Source of the DNA: Melieria omissa
Lineage: Eukaryota; Arthropoda; Insecta; Diptera; Ulidiidae
Direction of reading: 5' to 3'
NCBI GenBank assembly: GCA_963971225.1
Contig: OZ020269.1
Coordinates: 16,253,921 to 16,317,920, forward strand
DNA length: 64,000 nt
Shown here: piece by piece, positions 1-11,270 of the stretch
Layout: each line of letters opens with the position of its first letter
How positions within the stretch are numbered: position 1 is the stretch's first letter
Translations under genes and position numbers: made by a program
The notes under the pieces: model-generated
Databases searched by the model: none
What the model was told of the DNA's origin: nothing
What the model saw: only the letters and a program-made list of their open reading frames with translations

Positions 1-73
1 TTTATTACGAGGGTTGGCTTTTATATTTTTTCCAAAAGTATGAAAATGAATTTTGTTATCATCAAAAATGGTT

Positions 74-1479
74 TTATTGCTTTTCAAAGTATTCTTCTTG
101 AAGATTTATACACTTTGAATGCACTCAAACCAAATGTCGAAGCACTTTTTCCACTCCGATTGAGACACCTCCAAAACATGGTTTTTGAATGCTTCAGCAG
201 CAACTTCTGGCCATAAAAATCGTTGAGCACCCAATTTGTTTTTGTGCGGGAATCAAAAGAAGTCATTGGGTGCTAGGTCGAGCTATATGGCGTATGACCC
301 ACTAAATCGATACTTTGGTCGATCAAACAGGCGGTTTTTTGAGCCGATGTGTGAGAACGCGCATTGTTCTGGTGGAGAATGGTTCATCGTCGGCGGTTGT
401 TTTTCCGTATTTCATTGAACACTTCTGTCCAACAAATTGTTGTGTACCACTCAGAACTGACCGTTCTACGTTGCTCTAATGTCACAGTAACCGCATGACC
501 AGTTTTGCTGAAGAAACAGGCGACCATTTGCTTTGATGTGCTGCGTGCCCGAACAATTTTGTTGGATTTGGCTCGTCTTGGAAGACCCACACGGTCGATT
601 GCGGTTTTGTTTCGGGCTCATATGCATAAATCACCTGTCACAATCTTATAAACGTCTTTCAAAGTACCGCGATCGAATTTTTTCATCATTTCTTTTCACC
701 AATCGACACGAGCCTTTTTTTGAGCGATTGCCAAATTATGCGGGATCCAACGAGAACAAATCTTTCTAATAGCTAAATGTTCATGCAATATCAAATGCAT
801 GGCCGTGGAACTAATGCCCAAGGATGCCTCTATCTTACGGTATATCACATGATGATCTTTCATTATCAGTTCACGCACAGCATCAATGGTTTCTGGCACA
901 ATGACCGATTTTGGAGGACCTTCAGGAAATTCGTCCTGGAGCAAACGGCGACCATGCTTGAATTCGTTACACCAGTTATAAATTGTCTTGAGGGTTGGTG
1001 CTTCATCATCTTAACCACTTCAAAGGCTGAATGAAGACGATCAAAGCACTGGGGGGCTACTCTCTAATGCGATGCGAACATAAAATGTATCGCATTCGCA
1101 CACTTAGTACTCTGAAATCCGACAATCGCATAGAAATTTTCTACTTTCGCATTTCGATTTTCCCCTTTCGCATTTGTAGCACTCCGTATTTCGATTTTAA
1201 GTTTCAAAAATATGCGATTGTTTACCTTTTTTTTTATTTTGTTTGAATTTTATGACACTCGACGCTAGTAATGCCAACTTACTCTCGACACAAAATAAGG
1301 GCCGTTTTTCAATGATGCGAAAGCGATACAGAGTACCGATTGACTTTCGCATCGCAACTCACTTTCGCATCGCTTTCGCTTTCGCATCGCATTACAGAGT
1401 AGCCCCCCTGTTATTGAGATAACTCACTTCGAAAATCGTAAAAAATTATTGCTCGAAAATGTTCACAAGTTAAATTCAT
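74..1479 (-). pseudogene. mariner transposase pseudogene
   Basis: Mariner transposases bind the element ends with an N-terminal helix-turn-helix pair and cut DNA with a DD34D catalytic domain in the nucleus. Visible blocks in order, minus strand: the N-terminus (MNLTCEHFRAIIF, 1479 downward), the second helix-turn-helix region with SRWIPHNL and AQKKARVDW (about 944 to 700), a VTGD stub near 640, the RARSTSKQMVACFF core (384..590), and the ending EEYFEKQ before TAA at 74. Breaks are plain. The 356-bp MITE splits the N-terminus. About 11 bp is missing just after TGD, removing the ESW residues next to the first catalytic Asp. The second catalytic Asp reads as Asn in the HQNNARSH block (near 370). 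Several frameshifts and stops follow. It is clearly a dead copy. Subfamily was not assigned. Confidence 0.88.
1052..1407. mobile_element. MITE with 26-bp terminal inverted repeats, 3-bp TSD
   Basis: The left end GGGGGCTACTCT continues into a TAATGCGATGCGA block and is repeated inverted at the right end with one mismatch. CTG flanks both sides (1049-1051 and 1408-1410). Removing the insert plus one CTG restores the contiguous mariner N-terminal sequence, which is a direct empty-site test. A 3-bp duplication suggests PIF/Harbinger, although that family prefers TWA. The interior has repeated TTTCGCAT and CGCATCGC motifs and no coding capacity. Confidence 0.85.
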
Positions 1480-4400
1480 TTTTGGACCGAGGTGAATTTT
1501 TCAAGTCAGTGTAAAAAACACAAATAGCGCTTGAACATCAAAATGTTCTAAGCACGTTTATGGTAAAAAATGACAAACTTTTCAATGGCAATCTCAGATT
1601 TTTCGAAAAATTACTAGACCATCCCTATTGAAAAACTATAAAAGGCAGCCTATGTAATATTTTGATACGCAGTTTTATTTAACTTAAAATCGAAAAAAAC
1701 CGATAAGTGAATTTTAATTTAATTTCAACTCAAACTAAATACCAAACGAAGCCAGGTTGACAAGCAAAGAGGGCCAAATAAGTGCAGCTTGTGACTAACA
1801 GCACTGGAACAGACACGGATGACGAGCTTAGCGCTCAAATTCGCCCTTCGATGAAGATGCAGAGGAGAACCCGGTACAGTATGTGAGGGGCTTAAACTTT
1901 CACACTGACGGTTTGGGCTTTCGTTGGTTCCTCCTCGTTAAAAATAAACAAAAAACACACATAAAATTGGCACAATTGTTTTTCCTTTTAACATTTTTAT
2001 ATCTGTTTTGACTTAAGTAGTTATTAAGTAGTTTGTATATGACTGAATGAATATATAGAGTACATATGTATGGTTCCGGAATAATATTAAACGCCACAAG
2101 AACAAGATTCTCACATCAATGCGCCAATTGTCATGCGAACATATAAAAACAAAACCATAAATTAGACATCGAATAAAGTACATTTTAACAGCGCCTATAA
2201 ACATGCTACAAACAAGGGCAAATCATGAAATTATTACAGACTCACACACACAAACATTAACACAATAAGCAGCATTTATTGGAAAGAAAGACACACCGAC
2301 TGACAAAAATCTGTTTCTGTGAATTCCGCATTTCGTTGGCAGAGTCATTTATTAGCTTCTAGCCTATTGCTGCCATTATTATTCGCATGTTATTGTTAAT
2401 TTAATGTCTGTACGAAGTCGACAACAATGCCGACAGCACTCAAGCGCGTCTTAATAGTGCGTCGTTGCATGCTCGCTGCTGCCAGCGACCAGAGAGTCAA
2501 GCAAGCAAGTATTTCCCCAATTGTCACAGCCGGGTTGAGTCAATAAAAATATTATAACGCAATAAACGCTTTCGGAAATATGCAGAGCAGAAATCACTAA
2601 CGCAGCGCAGCAATGCGAGCAATTCAATATTTTTTATATGCATAAGCGTCGATTTTCAAAATGTGGCAGAGTGGGGCGCGTAATGCGATGCGATACAGAC
2701 GCAAGTGTGCGTTTGTGTGTGTATGCGTGTGTGAACATATATGTATGGCAATACACAAGACAATAATAATAAATAACAAATGAAACGGAAGCAAATCGTA
2801 GCATATTGTTGGAAGCGGAAGCGGCTATGAGCCGTGAATGCTATGTGCTTCTCTGACTTTTCGGCGATACTGTGTGTTGAAAGCAGAAATGGATTTTACT
2901 TGACTCCCTTTTACTTGGCTACTTGGCTATCAGCTTCAATTTTTGGCACAATTGCCAATAATGTCGGCATTGAAAACTCGCCGCACAGGCAAGCAATCGT
3001 GACGAAAATTATTAGCTGCGGCAACAAAAGTCAAATGTAACGAAACAAAAAATGTGAAAAATTTTATTGAGACAAAACAAAAAAACCCAGCGAAGTAAAT
3101 ACCGTGAAATGCGCAGCAGAGTTTTTGATAAATGCAAAGTTATTGACATTTAATTGCAGCTATTTTGAAGCGTGTAATAAAATTGTAAAAAAACGCAGCA
3201 TGCTTTTAGGTGTCTCACCTGTGTCCAGGCATTGCAGATCAGCGCTGAAGTGGAGTATTATTAGCTGATTGTATGTGCAGTAAAACTGGCATTAAAATCT
3301 CAATAAAACGGAAAAGTGCCAACCCACACAGTGCCCACACAACAAAGTATGCAGCAGCAATAAAACTTCATTTTTTATGGCTTAATCGCAAAATCGCTTT
3401 AGACGTCGTCAATTGTGCGCTGACTTTGTGTGCGTTTGACGTCTGGTTGCTATTGTTTTTGTTGTTGCACTGTATGTGCGTGTGTGTTATTGCCTGCAGC
3501 GCCTGTCTGCATCCCACACCTGTGTGCATAATGGTTGCACGTGCATACTTTTAGGCGCAGCGCCTTCGATTCACCTTTGAATTGACGAGCACACGGTGTG
3601 TGTGTGATGTGTAGCAGCAGCAGTAAATACATAAAAATCGAAAATTTCAATTTAATTTCAGCGCACTTTTTATGTACTTTTAATCGGCTAAGCTTCAATC
3701 AAAAGCAAATTGCATTTATTGCTCCATTCAACTGTACTCAACGATGGCAAATTGCAAACGGCATTGGGCGCCGCAGTAAGTAAGAAAGTAAGAAATTCGA
3801 AGAAAAATTGCCAAAGCAAAGACTGAAGTCTCAAAGCGGCTAAAGAAAATGTCAATAATTTTTATGAGGTCCATAAATGTGCGTCTACCCAGAAGCTGAA
3901 GCGGCAAACGGGAAGGCAAAATTCAAAGCATGCCCTCAGTGCGACTCATATGCAGCGCAGCCACATAAAAAGCCAATAAAAATTGAAAACAAATAAATGC
4001 ATGAAAACGAAATTGTGCAAAAAGAAATGCTAAACTCTTTATGTGTGATTTTGCTTTATGCTTTCGAGCGGCAAAAGCCACCAAAAATTCAACAACTTGA
4101 AAGATGATATTTGTTGTTGGAGAAAAAAAATGCAACTCACGCTACGACAATGGTTCAGTGATGTCAACGGCAAGAAATGTGTCGCAGCAGCGCAAGGAGT
4201 GCGTTCGCATAGCGGCGCAGTTTTGTTGCGGCACGTTCCAAGACTGTCAAATGTCACATGCAGCAGTTGCTTTGTGGCTTTGCAGGTGTGTGTGTGTGTG
4301 AGTGTGTTTGAAATTTATTGCTTTAGACTGCAAAGAGCACAAATGCTGCATAGATTTCTTCTGAGCTGTGTGTAAAGAGTAATGGCGCCGCAAGGTATGC

Positions 4401-4643
4401 TAGAATATTTGTTTTTTAAGTTTTCAATGGCTTAGACTTTGAATTTTTTAAATTTAAATTTAAATTAAATTGAAATGATTTTTATTCAAACAAATTACTA
4501 AAATTAATGTTTGCACTACAATCAAAAACAAATGCAAATGTCTAGACATGGCAACAATTGTATGAGAAATTATGAATTGACCAAATGTGTATGAATTGAT
4601 AAATGGGCGCTGCATATTGATAGGAGTGAGCGCAAAACATTTT

Positions 4644-4666
4644 TGTGTGTGTGTGTGTGTGTGTGT
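4644..4666. repeat. (TG)n microsatellite
   Basis: Uninterrupted TG dinucleotide run of about 11 units. It creates a spurious Thr-His frame on the minus strand. Confidence 0.95.
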
Positions 4667-5375
4667 AAGGGGCAAAGAGCTGAAGCGCACAAAATGGAGC
4701 GAAAACCGATAATTAATAAAATGATTAAACAGTGCACACCAAAAAATATACAAAATAAAATACAACCATATAAACGCGTACAATGCTCTCGTATACAATA
4801 ATAAAAGTGGCATAAAAATGGGAAAATAATTTATGTGAATGTGGGCGCACATGAGGTGGCCGCATGCGGCAACAATTTCACCTGCACCAGTCGCACTAAA
4901 CAACTTCAGCCGGTTAAGTGCGCATTTTTACTGCATGAAAAAACAAATAAACAACAACAACAAAGCAACAACAAATAGCAGCAACAACCAAAGCGAACAC
5001 CATAATAATATTTTCCGCCATTTGCACATGTGAAACTGAGCTGCACACAATCGTAAAAATGCACCAATATAACACACACACGCAGCCACACTGCCTCACA
5101 TATACAAGCACACATATATAATTGCATGCGTGTGTGTGTGTGTGTATGTGTGTATGGTTGGCTGGCATGCTTGTACACTTAAAAATGAATTAACAATAAA
5201 ATACTGAAGCTGAAGCTCTGCGAATGGCCCACAGCCACAGCCAACTGAATTGCACCAACAACAACAACAACAACAAGAAAGCAACCACTCGCCGCATGTG
5301 CAACGCAACCTGGCGCATTGCAATTCCACTGCATACCTCTCTCCACTGAATGTGGGTGTACTCTGTATCATTATT

Positions 5376-5398
5376 GTTGTTGTTGTTGTTGTTGTTGG
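5376..5398. repeat. (TTG)n microsatellite
   Basis: TTG triplet run. A matching (CAA)n run lies about 100 bp to the left (about 5252..5277), so the two are complementary and could pair as a short hairpin in RNA. Confidence 0.9.
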
Positions 5399-6715
5399 GT
5401 TAAAAAACAAAAATACTCGCCATGGAAAAAAAGTGCAACGTGCAGCGTTCGTTGCTCAACGCTGAATGCATTGAAATTTATGGCAAACATAAAAATTCAT
5501 TTCAGCTGTGCAGCAGCCAACAGTAGTGAACAACATTGCCGACACTGTCTCCTAGCATGCAGCATGTTTGTTGTCTGCTTGTTTAATGTTTTACGGTAAA
5601 GAGGAGACAAGCGAAGGAGTTCATTTTATTTTGCAGTTGCCAAAAAAAATAATAACAAAAATAAGCAAAAAAGGGGTAACAAAACTGAGAAATTTCTCCA
5701 ATAAAAACCATCAAAATAGCAACAAATGTGGTTTCCCGTATACCGCAACACACACATACACAGAAGCAGCACCGAATATTTCTGTATGTGGCATGTCAGA
5801 CAGCATGCACCGATGGAAGGCCGATTGCTGAGCGCATTTGGTGTTCATCGAAAACCAAGCATTATTTAAACATGAGACAAATTCTTATGACACATGCGGT
5901 ACTTTTACGTTAGCAAGTTTGCGCCGCCAAATGACTTCTTTGAATTTATGGCCAAAGAGTTAATGTGCTCTGGGTTGTTGTTCGACCATTTCATACACTG
6001 GACTCTGGTGTCAGATTATTAACCGACTGATCTCAGTATTAAAAGCGAACGACTTTTGTCTGGACCATCTTTTTTCGGCAAAGAACTCACAATGCACAGT
6101 GATTCGACTGCAAACAACGGCGGAACAAAATTAGAAGGAATGGTTTTTTTATATAACATTTTTTATGTTAATTAACCATGGTCTGCTGAATTGAAATCAC
6201 CCTTTGGGGTTCTCATACTTTTGTAGGTTAGCAATGCCTGAGATTTAAATTTGCAATTTTCGTAATTTTTGTAATTTTGATTAATTTTTTTTTAATAAGT
6301 TTTAATTATTAATTTTTTATCAGTTATGTAAACATTTGATAATTGTACAGAGTAACAGAAATTGTATCGGGACCCCAGAGTTATGCAATACAAATTATAA
6401 TAATAGATGTATGTTTTTTATTTGTTTAGTTTTTTTTCATTAATCATAATGATTGCATACTTTTAGGGATGAAAAATATATTTTGTCGAACAATAGGTGT
6501 TTGGACCAATATTCAATGTAAATTATTTTCTTAGGTAAAAGAATATCGGAGGATGTGTTTACATTATTTGACAAAGAGGGAAGGTTATTTAAATAAAAAT
6601 CCAGGAACCTACTTTTACATACTTTGTAGATATTTTCCTCTAAGTTTTGCCAATTTTCAGATTTTTTATTTTAAAAAATATTTAAAAAAATAAGTAAAGT
6701 ATAAGTCTTAGCAAA

Positions 6716-6948
6716 AACAGCGCACCAAATTGATCTAGCAAGGTCCCCAACCATTCTGCTGTAACTTCCTCACAACAGATGGCGATACGAGCGGATGCGA
6801 CGTTTCTGAGCGGCGTTAGATGGCACCATCACTTACGACTACCTGCGGCAGGCCAATCACCTACCCTGGCAGAACAACACAACTGATTAACGTAACCAAC
6901 ATAAGGCTGTCTTGTGGAGGCTCCAGAGAGGAGTGAACACGGAACAAA
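6716..6948. mobile_element. Short retroposed insertion with 15-bp target duplication
   Basis: A 233-bp block absent from the sister copy at 15102..16021. It is flanked by ATAAGTCTTAGCAAA (6701..6715) and ATAAGTCTCAGCAAA (6949..6963), 14 of 15 identical. The long duplication points to target-primed insertion of a truncated LINE or SINE. The insert has no clear poly(A) and I do not recognise its family. Confidence 0.6.
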
Positions 6949-7019
6949 ATAAGTCTCAGCAAATTGCAAATTTGTAGAAAACATTAAAAACGAAAATGCT
7001 CACATCAGTTCTTAATCTA

Positions 7020-7892
7020 CGAGGCTGAGACTGATTTAATTGCCGCGCTTGTGGTAAACCGGCGACCTTGAAATTCCCTTCCCCAGCATCCCTTCCTTCT
7101 CCATTGATACATTTACCATCGCTCTAGCTTGTTTAGTTCGCCTGCTGTGTCGCGTTGAGTTGGTGGTGCTCGTCGCGAAAATGGAGAAACGAAATCAACA
7201 GCAACGCGTCGTGACAAAATTTGGAAGACTGTTTGGAACAAGTGGAAAACGATACCATGCTGCTTGATCGAGTTATTACAGGCGATGAGAGCTGGTTTTT
7301 CCAATACGACCCGGAAACCAAACGCCAAAGCTTACAATGGTTGTCTCCGCACGCTCCCTGCCCGGAAAAGCTCGCATGAGCAAGTCTATTGATCTGTCTA
7401 TTATTGCCTTTTTTGATAGTCGTGGAATCATCCACAAAGAATTTGTTCCATTGGGGCAAACCGTAAATCAAATCTACTATCGCCAAGTACTCGAAAGATT
7501 GCGAAGACGAGTCAACTGGGTGGGCCCAGACATCGCTCGTAACTGGATCCTTCATCACGACAACGCGCCGTGCCACACCGCCTTCAGCGTGTCCCAGAAT
7601 TTGGCCTCTAAAGGGATCGCCGTGTTGTAACAGCTGCCTTATTCGCCAAATATGTCATCCTGTGACTTTTTTTGTTGCCTAGAACAAAATCGGTGGTCAA
7701 AAGAATCCATTTTGAGTTGATTACGGACACCCAGGCGGCCGTGACGAGGGTACTCGTGGACATACAAATGAAAACGCGCTGGAATCGTTGTATAGCTGCC
7801 CAAGTGGACTACTTTAAATGGGATGGCAGGGTTGCAGAATAATTTTTAAATATACTTTTTTTATTAGTCTCATTACTTAATTGTCATACACA
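7020..7892 (+). mobile_element. Internally deleted mariner nested in Transib-like copy 1
   Basis: It is flanked by TA on both sides (7018-7019 and 7893-7894). The sister copy at 15102..16021 has the empty site with a single TA, which fixes the boundaries. At about 873 bp it is shorter than a full mariner of about 1.28 kb, because most of the N-terminal half is missing. The left terminal region GAGACTGATT is mirrored at the right as AGTCTCATTAC. Confidence 0.85.
7236..7842 (+). pseudogene. mariner transposase pseudogene (catalytic half)
   Basis: This is the catalytic half of a mauritiana-like mariner transposase. Recognisable blocks in order: RVITGDESWFFQYDPETKRQ (about 7260-7325, carrying the first catalytic Asp), ARMSKS then FFDSRGIIHKEFVP (about 7365-7450), LHHDNAPCHTAF (about 7550-7585, second catalytic Asp), LPYSPNMSSCDFF (about 7635-7670), and the TRWNRCIAAQVDYF tail (about 7770-7825). 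There is a frameshift near 7350, a stop at 7628, and another shift beyond 7680. The DNA-binding N-terminus is not readable. It differs in sequence from the mariner at 8..1625, so the two are separate lineages. Confidence 0.85.
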
Positions 7893-8088
7893 TATTAAAA
7901 GTTTTGGCAACTTTTTGCCAATTATACGATTTTTTTACTCAATAGACTAGAAAACGGAAAACATGTGTTTACATATTTTTCCTTCCAAATTTGAGCTGCT
8001 TTTTCACACATACACTAATTAATTAACAGATTTGTTGGGCTTGTTTTATCTGGAATTTACTTTTCAAAGACTTTAAGATTTATTTTTG

Positions 8089-8408
8089 CTCTTCTTCTTC
8101 TTGACTGGCACGACAGCCCGATTATGAGACTAAGGCCTAGCTACCCGCAACCAACCGTGTTGTGCGTGTGAATTTTGTACGCGGGTGGAAAGGACCTACA
8201 GTTTTATGCCGATTCCGAACGGCGAGTTGGGAGCTTTTTCATAGGCAATTTTATTCTCAGAGGTTTGCCATTTCCTGCTGAGAGGACAGCCGCCGAAAGA
8301 AAAATTGTTGTTTTTTTTTCGGTGTTAACGCAACGGATTCTTGAACCTAGGTGCGAACATTGCATTTGACTCGCGGCCCAACGCACTATCCAGCTGAGCT
8401 ACGGCGGC
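8089..8408 (-). mobile_element. tRNA-derived SINE, copy 1
   Basis: Read on the minus strand it starts GCCGCCGTAGCTCAGCTGG. This is a tRNA-like head with an A box (TAGCTCAGCTGG) and a B box (GGTTCAAGAATC, complement of 8336..8347), the internal RNA polymerase III promoter. It ends in a GAAGAAGAAG tail at the left. A second copy at 50980..51724 matches end to end. It lies inside Transib-like copy 1, whose sister copy lacks it. Confidence 0.85.
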
Positions 8409-8482
8409 TGTTTTTTTCGTTGTTAAATTCTGAGACTGTCAATTTTTGGAATTTTGTCTCTGAAATGAATCACTGTGCAACG

Positions 8483-9369
8483 GTCTTATGAAGCACTATG
8501 CATGTTGCGACAACTTTTCAAAAGAGTTAATTCTATTGCCACACTTTGACTTAATAAAATTAATAATTTAGGCATATTGCAAATACTTGCACACACACAC
8601 ACTCACACATGGATTAGCAGCTTTGGTTGCTGCAAACACTGGTGGCAACGCGCCTAATAACTGCCAACTTGCCAAGTCTTATGACTAATTCAATCATTTT
8701 GCCCAGCGCTGCAGTCCATTAGGCCGCTTAAGTATTATTAATTAAAACTTCATCAGCCATGACCGGCCCGTGCGAACTTGCATGCATTTTCTTAAAATAT
8801 TGAAATTTCTCTAATCGTTTTGGAATTTGCGTATTTGCATTAATTTTGCATATTGTTTGGCGTCGGTCAGATGCGATGCACTCGGAATTAATAAACTATT
8901 ATTGAATATTGCTACGGCCGTTGCACCTAAGTGGACCTACTAATTGCAGACAAGCATTGGCAATTGAGATTTGCTTTGATTTGATTTACGTGCAATTTGC
9001 TGTCGGGCCAGCAAAGGCGAATTGGTTATTAGGCCATTGGCTGTTACGAGTATGTGAAGTGATTTAATGTGCACTCAACTGTGAGCACACGGCGAGAGAT
9101 GCATGCAAGTGCCACAGACAACATAGTCAGTTCAGTTATTGCAGTTCGAAGATTAACTATGCTGACTTCACTTCACTTTCATGTGGCAAATTCCAGTTGA
9201 CTTGTAGATTTGGTAAAATATTTTATACAAAATCCAATAGTTGAAATAATATTTTTGATTTAATTAAATTAGTTAGCAGCAAACAAAAAAAAATTGCAAT
9301 ACAATAGTAGTATATTTCATAATTTATATGTCTCTGTTATATGGCTGAGTGGTCAACAATAAATACGAC
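8483..9369. other. Non-coding stretch between two transposons
   Basis: AT-rich sequence with a short (CA)n at about 8590. No coding potential, transposon protein or RNA gene was recognised. Confidence 0.5.
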
Positions 9370-9374
9370 CGACG

Positions 9375-9414
9375 CACACTGGGGTAATATATAAGTAAAG
9401 TGGCGATTAATTCA
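9375..9414 (+). repeat. Left Transib terminal repeat (RSS-like)
   Basis: Heptamer-like CACACTG, then a 23-bp spacer, then GATTAATTC at the nonamer position. Bases 1-14 and 28-40 equal the right end exactly, while bases 15-27 differ. This conserved-gap-conserved layout is what RAG-type signals show. Confidence 0.85.
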
Positions 9415-11270
9415 AAAATGAAAAATAAAGATACAGATACGTTTTTGGTACCGGGTTAAAGTGGATAAAATTCTGCATCACTAGGTGAAAGAATTGTTGT
9501 AAAATAGTTTACCGTATGACTGCAATCCACTCTGTAAGTTGACATTTCTTTTCATTTGTCGTACGCGCAGTGTGAAACGTGAATTTTCCAATTATTCAAA
9601 TCAAATTTTTTTAACAAGTTTTTAAAGAAGCATAAAAGTGATGATGGAGGCTTCTGGTTCAGGTATTTAAGTATTCAAATATTGATCTTTTTTTTTTTTT
9701 AAATGTTCGTAAATATTTTTGTTATTTTTTTAAAAAAAGCTTAAAAATTGCCTTATTTTGACCCTATTCATAGACATATAGTTGTTTGTTCAGTGCTGTT
9801 CACCTAAAATTTTGTCATAATCGTATTCTCTGGATATTCTAGCAACTTTCTACGAAAAAAAAAGTTGCGCTATTGTTGCGCACTTTTGCAGCATTTCGAT
9901 TTTTGTATGTGAAGTCTTGGCAAAATATGCACGCGGTCCGTGAAAGGAAAGACAAAAAATAAGTGTAAATGCAAAAAATATGAGAAAAGCAACAAGCGAT
10001 ATGTTTTATGTTAGTTTTGTTGTTGTTCAATGTATGGTTTTTAATATTGCCTTACCCTTACCCTACATTACGGGGGACCGGTATATTAGATTTATATTAG
10101 CCAGCATATTAGGCGACATATAAGGCGGGATATCGCAACACGTAAGTATTTTTGGTTTTTAAGATATTTGTGAAACACAATACAAAATTGTATCGAATAA
10201 TGCAGAACCAAATAAAATTTCGATATCTTAGATTATTTAATTTGTCTTTGTTGTAGGGTGTGTGCGAAACTAGGTCAACTGACCTTTTTTATCAGAAGTT
10301 GCAGTATTGGGCATTGTTATTGTTTGTATTACTTATGTGTAATCGATTGAAATAACCGCAGTGATGTGCATTAAACTAATTCGGTAAAGGGTAACTGCAA
10401 ATGATTATTTTCTCAAGATATTAAAAAAAAGTTATTTTTTTATGTAGGAACGAATTCCAATGTTATTTGGTATACTCGTCAAAGTCTCTATGACATAATG
10501 ACCAACTCTGGCTGTGCCGAATTTAATGAGAAATTAAATTTCTTACATGAGGAACTAAAAAGGCGCATTAAACCTTCAGGGGAATGCATGGAACAATTTT
10601 CTGCTGTTGTTAGACTTTTTATATCTCAATTTAAAATGCGCTGGACTAGATCGCAAAGACACGAAGAACGTTTTCTGCGTGTAAACCGAGTATGGCTAGA
10701 TACTTCCATAGGTTTTACCGCTGGAAAAGGCAAACGTGGCCGCAAAGAAGTATCTTTTGAAGAATGTGAAGAGAAAACCAAAGCAAAGAAAACCAGGGTC
10801 TTAAGAGATTCCATAAGTTTACCGGTTTTAGCTCATGCTACTCAAATGAGCTTAAGAGCTTCAGGGCAAGTAGATGCGTCGAAGTTAGTTAAAGATATAA
10901 CAACTTCGCCATCGAAAGCAACAAAATACCGGCAGGCAGTTGTTAAAGCACATAAATCAAATCAACTATCTAACGAAAAAGCGTTGTCTATTTTAGTAGC
11001 AGCGAAATTGAGTCGTCATCAGTATAATATAATCAGGCAGTCCGCTCCAGAAAAGTTCCCCTCTTATACGTGTGTGCAATTAGCTAAGGAGGATTAGCTA
11101 AGAAGGATTGTTACCCAAAACAAGAATGCATTCAAATAAGCGAAACTTCAGCACAAGTAAGTCTGCAAGGGCTTTTAAATCATACTGCTGAACGTATTGC
11201 ATTATTACAAACAAGCATTATTGAGGCATTAAGCGATGACGAAATGCGCAACCTTTGCTTATATACAAAG

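Larger units (their letters stand above)
8..1625 (-). mobile_element. mariner (DD34D) transposon relic, split by a MITE
   Basis: Read on the minus strand, this is a whole mariner of about 1.26 kb once the inserted MITE (1052..1407 plus a 3-bp duplication) is subtracted. The left end, starting CGAGGGTTGG after a TA at 6-7, is loosely mirrored at the right end near 1600-1627, so both inverted repeats seem present but diverged. The coding remnant runs from an ATG at 1479 to a TAA at 74-76. Boundaries are supported by the TA dinucleotides and by the fit to mariner length. The copy is inactive. Confidence 0.85.
1626..6089. other. Non-coding intronic/intergenic stretch
   Basis: No coding region is convincing here. 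The sequence is AT-rich with (TG)n and (CAA)n runs. A TATAAAAGG at about 1638 resembles a promoter box but has no supported gene behind it. Open frames in this interval are short and arise from CA/TG or CAA repeats. Confidence 0.6.
6095..8477 (+). mobile_element. Non-autonomous Transib-like element, copy 1 (three nested insertions)
   Basis: Both ends begin with CACAGTGATTC, the canonical RAG recombination heptamer CACAGTG followed by ATTC. A 23-bp spacer follows, then an A-rich nonamer (left ACAAAATTA, right AAAAATTGA). The 5-bp flanks are CAATG (6090-6094) and CAACG (8478-8482), a target duplication with one change. The interior aligns along its whole length with the inverse complement of 15102..16021. 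Relative to that copy, this one carries three extra blocks: 6716..6948, 7020..7892 and 8089..8408. No transposase sequence is present, so it would need enzyme in trans. Confidence 0.85.

Noticed and set aside
1638..1690. TATAAAAGG followed by a possible initiator, as an LTR or gene promoter
   Set aside because: No long terminal repeat partner, no coding region and no second copy were found in the window.
8330..8408. A tRNA gene on the minus strand
   Set aside because: A and B boxes are present, but the acceptor stem does not close and the sequence continues into a SINE body also found at 50980.
11236..11270. Start codon of the 193-codon frame as a true gene start
   Set aside because: The first codons belong to the interrupted Transib. 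The LINE sequence begins at 11271.
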